Shown here one piece after another: positions 56,366 to 64,000 of a stretch of DNA of 64,000 nt. Position numbers and translations under genes: made by a program. Within the stretch, counting starts at the first letter, position 1; every line of letters begins with the position of its first letter. The notes under the pieces were generated by a model. That model was not told the origin of the DNA, did no database searches, and saw only the letters and a program-made list of their open reading frames with translations. The stretch spans positions 98,846,947-98,910,946 of the forward strand of contig NC_055992.1 of the NCBI RefSeq assembly GCF_018446385.1, in the 5' to 3' direction. The stretch comes from Zingiber officinale. Its lineage: Eukaryota; Streptophyta; Magnoliopsida; Zingiberales; Zingiberaceae.

Positions 56366-59300
56366 TGTAACACCCGCCCTCCCACTGCTTAAGGAGGGAC
56401 GAGGTTACTTACTTACATACATGCATACATATAAAAATCATGGAAGCAGAAACATTTATTTAAATATTTTTCTACACTAATCATCAAGCTTATCGTACTG
56501 AACATGTAGACTTAGTAGTATTTATGCATTCACTTAATTAAGACCAACTACTTGAAGCATATTTCATTTTATCATAAGCATACTAGCATGAAACATAAAG
56601 AACATAAATGCATAACTATCCATACTAGTTAAAGTACTATCAAAACATAATAATAACACATGGTTCATAAGCAACTTAGAACTTAAAAACATATAGCACT
56701 TCCACCGTGCCACTGCCACACACACACTTGTCCTTCCTGCTGCTCCTCTTAGTTTAGCCATTCCTTTCCTTTTTCTGCAGTACAAGGAAACATAAAAACT
56801 ATAAGCCCATAGGCTTAGTAAGTTCCTTTTCTACTCACAAAAATCATGAATCATGCATGAACATAAAGTAGTAAATCATAACATAACATGTGAGCGCATA
56901 ACATAAAGTCATATCATATCATGTGAGAGCATAAACATAAAGTCATATCATATCATGTGAGAGCATAAACATAATCATATAAACATCATAGATATATTTC
57001 AAGAGCATCTTAAAGAAGCATAAAGAAAAGCATATAACATGAACTTGTAGATGCACGATGTCCTTTTGAAAACATGTGTCATGAGATGAGTATATGCAAG
57101 ATGTTCTTTTGAAAACATATATCCTATACATACTTAAACATAATCTCAACATGAGGGCCCGACTTATACCACATACATACATAAATGCGTGCATCCTAAA
57201 TAGATCCAAGGTAGCAAATCTTGAACCTACTAAGAACTAGACCCGTTTCATAGACCATCGACCTAGGGGCGCTTAGGAGCTCATCCCTTTTACTAGGCCC
57301 GTTTCATAGACCATCGACCTAGGGGCGCTTATGGAGTCCACCCTTGGTACAAGCCATACAAAGTAAAATAACATATCATGTTTCTTACCATATCATAGCA
57401 TATCATGTTCCTTGTCATATCATAGCATATCATATTCTTGTCATATCATGCATATCATATTCTTGTCATATCATGAGAGAGCTCTTGATCCCAACTTAAG
57501 GGAAATATCTCTTAGACTTTTCATCTTACATAAGCGTTTCATAAACATATCATGATAGCATATAGTGCATATAACATAAAGCATATCATAAGGGATTCCA
57601 ACATGATGGCATAAATGCTCATACATAAGCATATCATAAGAACTCATAACATGATAACATAAGTGCACATAACATTTAGCATATAGCATACAATATGGGG
57701 ACCTACAATCCATAGCACATCATAAGGAGTCATTATCATGCATGGTTGGGGTTTTGATCTTCCTACAAACCCTAGCTCATTCTTGGCCGAAACCTAAAGG
57801 TGAGGTTCCAACCTTTCAATACAACATGTAGCATGGAAACTTAAACTAACAACATGTAAGAGATCATACATCATGAAGAAGCATAAATAAGCATGATTAG
57901 ACTTAAAAACTTTGCTCTAAATCTCATATTCAATCTTAGCCGAGACCTAAGGTGAGGTTCCCAACTTTCTAACATAACATGAAACATGAAACTTAAACCA
58001 ACATATATTAGAGATCATACATCATGAGAAAGCATATACAAGCATAGTTAGGTTTCAAACTTTTCCCTAAGTCTTCCATTCTTACATGGCCGAAACCTAA
58101 AGTTGAGGTTCCAAATTTTCTAACATAACATGAAGCATGAAACTTAAACCAAACATATATTAGAGATCATACATTATGAGAAAGCATATACAAGCATAGT
58201 TAGGTTTTAAACTTTTCCCTAAGTCTTCCATTCTTACTTAGCCGAAACCTAAAATTGAGATTCCAAACTTTCTAACATAACATGAAGCATGAAACTTAAA
58301 CCAAACATATATTAGAGATCATACATCATGAGAAAGCATATACAAGCATAGTTAGGTTTTAAACTTTTCCCTAAGTCTTCCATTCTTACTTGGCCGAAAC
58401 CTAAAGTTGAGGTTCCAAATTTTCTAATATAACATGAAGCATGAAACTTAAACCAAACATATATTAGAGATCATACATCATGAAAGAGTATATACAAGTA
58501 TAGTTAGGTTTCAAACTTTTGCTCTAAGTCTTAATTTCTTCTTTGGCCGAAACTATAAAATATCATTCTAAATTTCAATGCAACCTAAAGCATGAGAACC
58601 TATACTAACATCATACACAGTGAGTTACATATTATGAGAGGTCATAAACAAGCATAGTTGGGTTCCTAAATTTCCTCTACTCCTTTTATTCTTACTTGGC
58701 CGAAACCCTAGGAGCATGGGTCTAACTTTGGATGCAATCTAAAACATGAACAACTTTCACTAACATCATGGAGTGGTTTACATACCATAAGGAAATCATA
58801 AACATCATAGTTATCTTTTTAAGAAATCCATAAACCATACATCTTTTCTTGGCCGAAACTTTAAAGATTTGAAATTCCAAGTTATGAAGCATAAAACTTT
58901 AATCACCATAAACAACCTTTTAAACCCATCTTGACCGAAACTTACAAGACAAAAACCCTAGCTTCTAAGAAAACTTTAAGCATGGAACGTATGGAACTAT
59001 TGTACTGCATGTGAGGAGAATACTTACTTCCTCTCGTTTGATTCTCTAAGGGAAATAACTTTGCTTGTGAAGCTTTCTTGGAGAAGAAATCTTCTAGCTT
59101 GGCTTCGACAATGGTGAGGGGAGGTAAGAGTGATTTCGGTGAAGAGGAAGGAGAAAGTGAGAAGAAAAATAAATTTTCTCTTTTATTTTCTCCTTTTATT
59201 CCAAATGAATGGAAGAAGGAAAAATGAATTTTTCCTTCCCTTTCTCTTTTACTCATCCTAATGAAGGAAGAAAGCAAAACTTTCTTTTCATTGAAAGAAG

Positions 59301-59570
59301 AAGAAGAAAACTTGAACTTCTCCTTCTTAGTGAAGAGAGTCTTCACTTTCCTTACCTTTAACCATAAGTTCTCCCTTTTCATAACAGCACACCCTTGCTG
59401 GGGCCACTGGTTATGACATTCATGCATCTAACAAGGGGTCCAAGGTTCAAGCCTTGGTCATGCCTCTTTTTGGTTCTTTTTATTCTGTTTTTTTTAAGAA
59501 TGATCCACATGAAACCTATTAATCATGCATAAATTTATGTAAAATTTCTAGGGATCCTATGGGTGTTACA
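56366..59570. mobile_element. 3.2-kb solo LTR inside gag (Ty3/gypsy Tekay-like, inferred)
   Basis: TGTAACACCC at 56,366 and GGGTGTTACA at 59,561-59,570 are mirror ends. GTCCT at 56,361-56,365 and 59,571-59,575 is the target duplication, and removing the insert restores the gag codons LTA-EGYKFVL seen in copy 1. There is no primer site or coding region between the ends, so this is a single LTR. It carries a two-unit 59-bp repeat (GACCCGTTTCATAGACCATC near 57,240 and 57,297) and the 152-bp array below. A 161-codon minus frame (59,427-58,942) is unrecognised. Confidence 0.88.
57740..58940. repeat. 152-bp tandem array inside the solo LTR
   Basis: The anchor GCCGA(A/G)AC recurs at 57,786, 57,939, 58,089, 58,241, 58,393, 58,546, 58,699 and 58,852, at spacings of 150-153 bp. 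Eight units share AACATGAAGCATGAAACTTA and GAGATCATACATCATGAG blocks. The central three are most alike, as expected from unequal exchange. Confidence 0.9.
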
Positions 59571-62500
59571 GTCCTAACTGCTGAAGGTTATAAGTTTGTA
59601 CTATTGGAGGTCTGTCCTAATGTGCCTAATAGTGATTCTAGTGAAGAGGAGATTGAGGCTCATAAGAAATGGGTAAAGGCAGATGAGATGGCGCGGTATT
59701 ATATTTTGGCTTCAATGTCAAATGTGTTGCAACATCAGCATCAAGATTTGCCAACTGCTTATGACATGATGAACAATCTCAAAGAACTCTTCGGACACCA
59801 GAATCGGGTTGCTAGGCAAGAGGCAATGAGAAAGTTAATGTCAGCCACCATGTTAGAGGGGATACCCGTAAGGGATCATATCCTCAAGATGATGGTTTAT
59901 CTGAACGAAATACAGATCATTGGAGCTGAAATCGATGGGGAAACTCAAGTCGATATTATTCTCCAAACGCTACCCAGAAGTTTTGAGCAGTTCCGCCTGA
60001 ACTATAACATGAACAAAATGGCTTATACGTTGGTGAAACTTCTCACAGAACTACAGGCAACAAAAGGTATATTTCGTCATAGTTTTCAAATTCACTTTAC
60101 TGAAAATGTTTCTACTTCTAAGTCGAAAGACAAGAAGAAGAAGAAACAGACTGGCTCAACAAAGAAGAGATCTCTAGGTACTGGACCTAAAGCTGGAGTG
60201 AAGAAGCCAAAGGGCAAGTGCTTCATCTGCAAGCAGACTAGACATTGGAAGGCAGACTGTCCTCGTAGGAATCAGAACAATAAAGGTATATCTTATTCTC
60301 TAGTAGTTGAAACATGTTTAGCGGTGTTATCTACCAACACCTGGTGTATAGATACAGGAGCCACTGATCATATTTGCAATACATTGCAGGGGTTCAAGAA
60401 ACCCGTCGACTATATGAAGGAGAGATAACTGTCTACATAGGCAATGCTACAAAGGTGGCGACTGTTGCAGTGGGAGACGTCTACTTATCATTTGATAGGA
60501 ATAGAAGTTTGGTTTTGAGAAATTGTCTTTATGTACCAACTTTTAGAAAGAATTTAATTTCAGTTTCTAAATTATTTGTGGATGGATATTATGTTTCTTT
60601 TAATCACAAAGTAGTTATCAAGAAGAATAAGGTTATTATCTGTTCTGGTACATTAATAGGCAATTTGTATACTTTAAATCTAATTTCTCTCACAAAGTAA
60701 CAAATAAAAATTAATAACACATCTTCTAATTCTACTAAGAGAAAGGAACCTTCGGAAATGAACCAAACATATCTTTGGCATCTAAAGCTTGGTCATATTA
60801 ACTTGAGTAGGATTCAAAGGCTCATAGCCGATGGACTCTTGGGTTCATTAGTGTTGAAAAACTTTCCAACTTACGAATCTTGCTTGGAAGGTAAAATGAC
60901 CAAAAGACCTTTTAAAGCCAAGGGGTATAGAGCCAAAGATGCGTTAGAACTGGTTCATTCTTATTTGTGTGGTTCTATGTCTATTCAGGCAAGAGGTGGT
61001 TACGAATATTTTGTCTCTTTTATAGACGATTATTCGAGATACGGATACATTTACTTGATGCGCCGCAAGTCTGAATGTTTTGATAAGTTCAAAGAGTACA
61101 AGGCTGATGTGGAGAAACGTCATGATAAAAGTATCAAGACATTATGGTCTGATCGTGGTGGCGAATACCTCTTTGGAGAGTTTAGGAATTACTTATCAGA
61201 GGCTGGGATTCAATCCCAATTGTCTGCACCTGTTTCACCCCAACAGAACGGTGTGGAAGAACGAAGGAATAGAACTCTTATGAAAATGGTTAGATCGATG
61301 ATGAGTTATTCAGAATTACCAAATTCGTTTTGGGGATATGCCTTGGAAACAACAGCGCACATTCTAAACTTGGTACCTTCTAAATCAGTACCTTCTACTC
61401 CCACAGAATTGTGGAATGGGCGTAAGCCTAGTCTAAGACACATTCGAATTTGGGGTAGTTCAACACATGTGCTGAAGGGAGATACTGACAAGTTGGAATC
61501 ACGAACAAAAGTTTGTATGTTTGTAGGATATCCCAAAGGAACGAAAGGTGGTTTGTTTTATAATCCTAAAAATCATAAGATCATTGTTAGCACCAATGCT
61601 CGATTTTTAGAGGAAAATTATATAATGGACCACAAGCACATGAGTAAAATTATTCTAGAAGAAATAAGAGAGGGCACGCCTAACTTAGTACCAACAGTAC
61701 AAGATGAAATATCACAAGATACTTCAACACGTATCATAAATGATACACAACCACAGACAGTGTCTCATCGTAGAGAGAGGGTTGTAAGACAACCTGAGAG
61801 ATTCATGTTTTTGGTAGAGTCGTCGGACTTGGTTTCAGGTAAACATGAACCTGATCCCCGAACATATGACGAAGCACTCCAAGATAAGGATGCATCATCT
61901 TGACAAAAAGCAACGAATTCAGAAATAAAATCTATGTATTCTAATAAAGTCTGAGAGTTTGTAAAATCATCAAATAGTATAAAAGCTATTGGATGTAAAT
62001 GGATCTTCAAAAGGAAAAGAGGGGCAGACGGGAAGGTGGAAACCTTCAAAGCAAGACTTGTTGCGAAGGGGTATACTTAGAAAGAGGGAATCGATTATGA
62101 GGAAACATTTTCACCAGTAGCAATGCTTAAGTCTATCCAGATACTCTTATCTATTGCTGCTCATATGGATTATGAGGTTTGGCAAATGGATGTCAAGATA
62201 GCTTTACTCAACGGAAGTCTTGAAGAAAACATTCATATGAAGCAACCAGAGGGGTTCATTGAAAAAGGCAAAGAGCATCTAGTGTGCAATCTAAATCGGT
62301 ATATTTATGGACTAAAGCAAGCTTCAAGGTCTTGGAACATTCGGTTTAATGAAGTAATCCAGTCGTATGGATTTATTCAATGTCCGAATGAGTCTTGTGT
62401 ATACAAGAAGTATGATGGAAACATGGTGGTATTTCTTGTACTATACGCATATGACATTTTGTTAGTTGGAAACAATATCAAAGTGTTGCCGGAAGTAAGG

Positions 62501-63444
62501 GTATGGTTGTCCAAACAATTCGATATGAAGGACTTAGGAGAATGCACACATATTCTTGGGATCAAAGTAATAAGGGATCACAAGAAAAGAATATTATGTT
62601 TGTCCCAAACTTCATATATTGATACAATCCTTGTTCGTTTTAGCATGCAAGACTCCAAGAAAGGTTTTCTACCTTTTAGATATGGAATAGCTTTATCTAA
62701 AAAAATGTCTCCAAAAACATCAAAGGAGATAGAGGACATGAAGGCAGTTCCTTATGCTTCGGCTATAGGAAGCCTAATGCATGCTATGTTGTGCATGAAA
62801 CCGGATATCTATTTTGTCGTGGGCATGGTTAGCAGATATCAAAGTAACCCTGGACAAGGACATTGGACTGCTGTAAAGCATATATTAAAGTACCTGAGAA
62901 GGACTAGAGATTATATGTTAGTTTACCAAACAGATGATTTGCTCCCTGTAGGATACACGGATTCTGACTTCTAATCAGATAAGGACAATAATAAGTCTAC
63001 ATCAGGTTATGTGCTTACTATAGGAGATAGAGTCATTGCATGAAGGAGTGTTAAGCAGAAATGTGTTTCTGACTCAACCATGGAAGCTGAGTATGTGGCA
63101 GCCTCTAAGGCAGCCAAAGAAGCTGTGTGGCTCAGGAACTTCCTAATGGACTTAGATGTGATTCCTAATTTACCCAAAATCATCACAATTTATTGTGATA
63201 ATAGCGGTGCAGTAGCAAACTCGAAAGAACCACGAGCCCATAATTGCAAGTAAACACATAGAGCGCAAGTACCACCTAATACGAGAGATCGTCAAGCGAG
63301 GAGAAGTTGTCGCCAAGATTGCATCAGCGGATAACCTGGCAGATCCTTTCACTAAAGTCCTTCCGGCGAAAACTTTCGATCGGCATGTTGAAGGAATGGA
63401 AATAAGATGTATGACAGCATAGTCTTTTAGTATAAGTGGGAGAT

Positions 63445-64000
63445 TGTTAGAGTGTATACTAAAAGTCTAGCCTTTTGTAAACATTTTATTGTGAAATAAA
63501 GAATTATATTGGTTAAATGTCTACATTTATATGCTAAGTGTAGTTGTTCAATTAATTTATATTGTAGATAACATGGTGTGTGGTGTCACACACAGAAGAT
63601 CATGTTATCAATTCCTTATAAATTATAAACAGTAGCTCACGACTAAAATGGAAAGGAATAAACCATTGGAATAGTCGTAATGTAATTTGGTATTAGTTTA
63701 TCTTAACTATAAAATTACACTAGTACACTCTGAGTGTATTGAGCAGAACCATTTAAGGTAAGTTCTTTTTATACTGATTGAATAAAAGAACAAGACCTTT
63801 GTTATTATGAAAGTGTATACTCTTAATCCTGATATAATAACAAATACATATATCTAGTATTTATTTCTTTGACTTATCAATGGATGAGATTTAGTTCGAT
63901 AAATCAAGAGGCCCGATAAGTTGGGAAATGATATTTTTTATAGTGTGTATTGTTGATTATAGAAGGAACTGTGTCTTAGTAATCTAAGTTGATGATGCCC
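63445..64000 (+). repeat. Start of the 3' LTR of family-B copy 2
   Basis: TGTTAGAGTGTATACTAAAA onward, colinear with 52,756-53,311. The window ends within it. Confidence 0.92.

Larger units (their letters stand above)
56275..63422 (+). pseudogene. Gag-pol polyprotein of family-B copy 2, interrupted
   Basis: Gag begins at 56,275 (MTFNSLPLY, then a stop) and is split at codon 31 by a 3.2-kb solo LTR. It resumes at 59,571 and is open to 60,428, ending with the zinc knuckle CFICKQTRHWKADC and protease CIDTGATDHICN, where DTG is intact. Integrase is open at 60,758-61,903 (HLKLGHINLSRIQRL, FIDDYSRYGYIYLM, SDRGGEYL, PQQNGVEERRNRTL); the first CxxC cysteine is tyrosine. RT is open at 62,123-62,974 (MDVKIALLNGSLEENIHMKQ); YVDD has become YAYD. 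RNase H continues in broken frame to AKTFDRHVEGME and a stop at 63,422. Stops and frameshifts elsewhere make it non-functional. Confidence 0.92.
52756..64000 (+). mobile_element. Ty1/copia element (family B, copy 2), runs off the window
   Basis: 5' LTR 52,756-55,829, primer site at 55,832-55,843 (TAGTATCAGAGC), gag-pol remnant 56,275-63,422, polypurine tract ending AGTGGGAGAT at 63,444, 3' LTR from 63,445 onward. The two LTR starts are near identical over the 556 bp available. Nested inside are a hAT MITE (54,315-54,944) and a solo LTR (56,366-59,570). The left flank is AAACT; the right flank is outside the window. Confidence 0.93.

Noticed and set aside
57740-58940. CRISPR-like regular spacing
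   Set aside because: Whole 152-bp units are repeated, with no distinct spacers, in a plant LTR. It is an ordinary tandem array.
58942-59427. 161-codon minus-strand frame in the solo LTR
   Set aside because: Lysine/serine-rich low-complexity sequence within an LTR. It could be an LTR-derived transcript but there is no protein family.

Overview
This is a plant nuclear window made mostly of nested transposable elements. Evidence for this is spliced genes, Ty1/copia and Ty3/gypsy LTR retrotransposons primed by initiator-Met tRNA, an Au-type SINE, a TRIM, hAT and Mutator-like DNA elements, and a receptor-like kinase of the plant LRK10L type. The repeat style suggests a monocot, perhaps Zingiberales, but that is a low-confidence inference.

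Bases 1 to about 36,000 form one deep nest. The outermost layer looks like an old Ty3/gypsy (Tat-like) element on the minus strand; its degenerate primer site lies at 13,709-13,727 and its LTR resumes at 34,914. Into it went a 3.4-kb solo LTR (1,060-10,052; target duplication AGCTG), which itself holds a gag-only LTR element (1,434-5,457), a TRIM (6,198-6,863) and a solo LTR (8,058-8,922). A second gag-only element follows (10,561-13,696), then a SIRE-like Ty1/copia element (13,753-34,913). The SIRE-like element carries two solo LTRs (14,280-15,159 and 15,771-16,836), a complete Ty1/copia element (16,873-25,205), a converging half copy of its own family (28,195-30,055) and another solo LTR (31,773-34,223). 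Most borders are fixed by 5-bp target duplications read from the sequence.

Bases 36,000-47,000 are the gene-bearing part. A two-exon DUF1639-type small protein gene (37,294-37,683, minus) and an intact four-exon LRK10L-type receptor kinase gene (38,876-41,112, minus) sit in AT-rich DNA. A SINE with an 18-bp target duplication lies 5' of the kinase.

Bases 47,043-52,462 are a Mutator-like element with long inverted repeats and a 9-bp duplication. It was invaded by a hAT-like element that captured an exon of a histidine-phosphatase (phosphoglycerate-mutase-like) gene, and by a 3.1-kb LTR-derived insertion. An Au SINE follows. From 52,756 to the window end lies a second Ty1/copia element of the 16,873-25,205 family. 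Its 5' LTR holds a hAT MITE, and its gag holds a 3.2-kb solo LTR with a 152-bp tandem array.

The most unusual pattern is shared by unrelated LTR families. In each, the stretch just upstream of the LTR TATA box (U3) carries a cluster of short palindromes or hairpins, and the palindrome differs between families and even between members of one family. None of the retrotransposon coding regions is intact; the kinase gene, and probably the DUF1639 gene, are the only host genes I would call functional.
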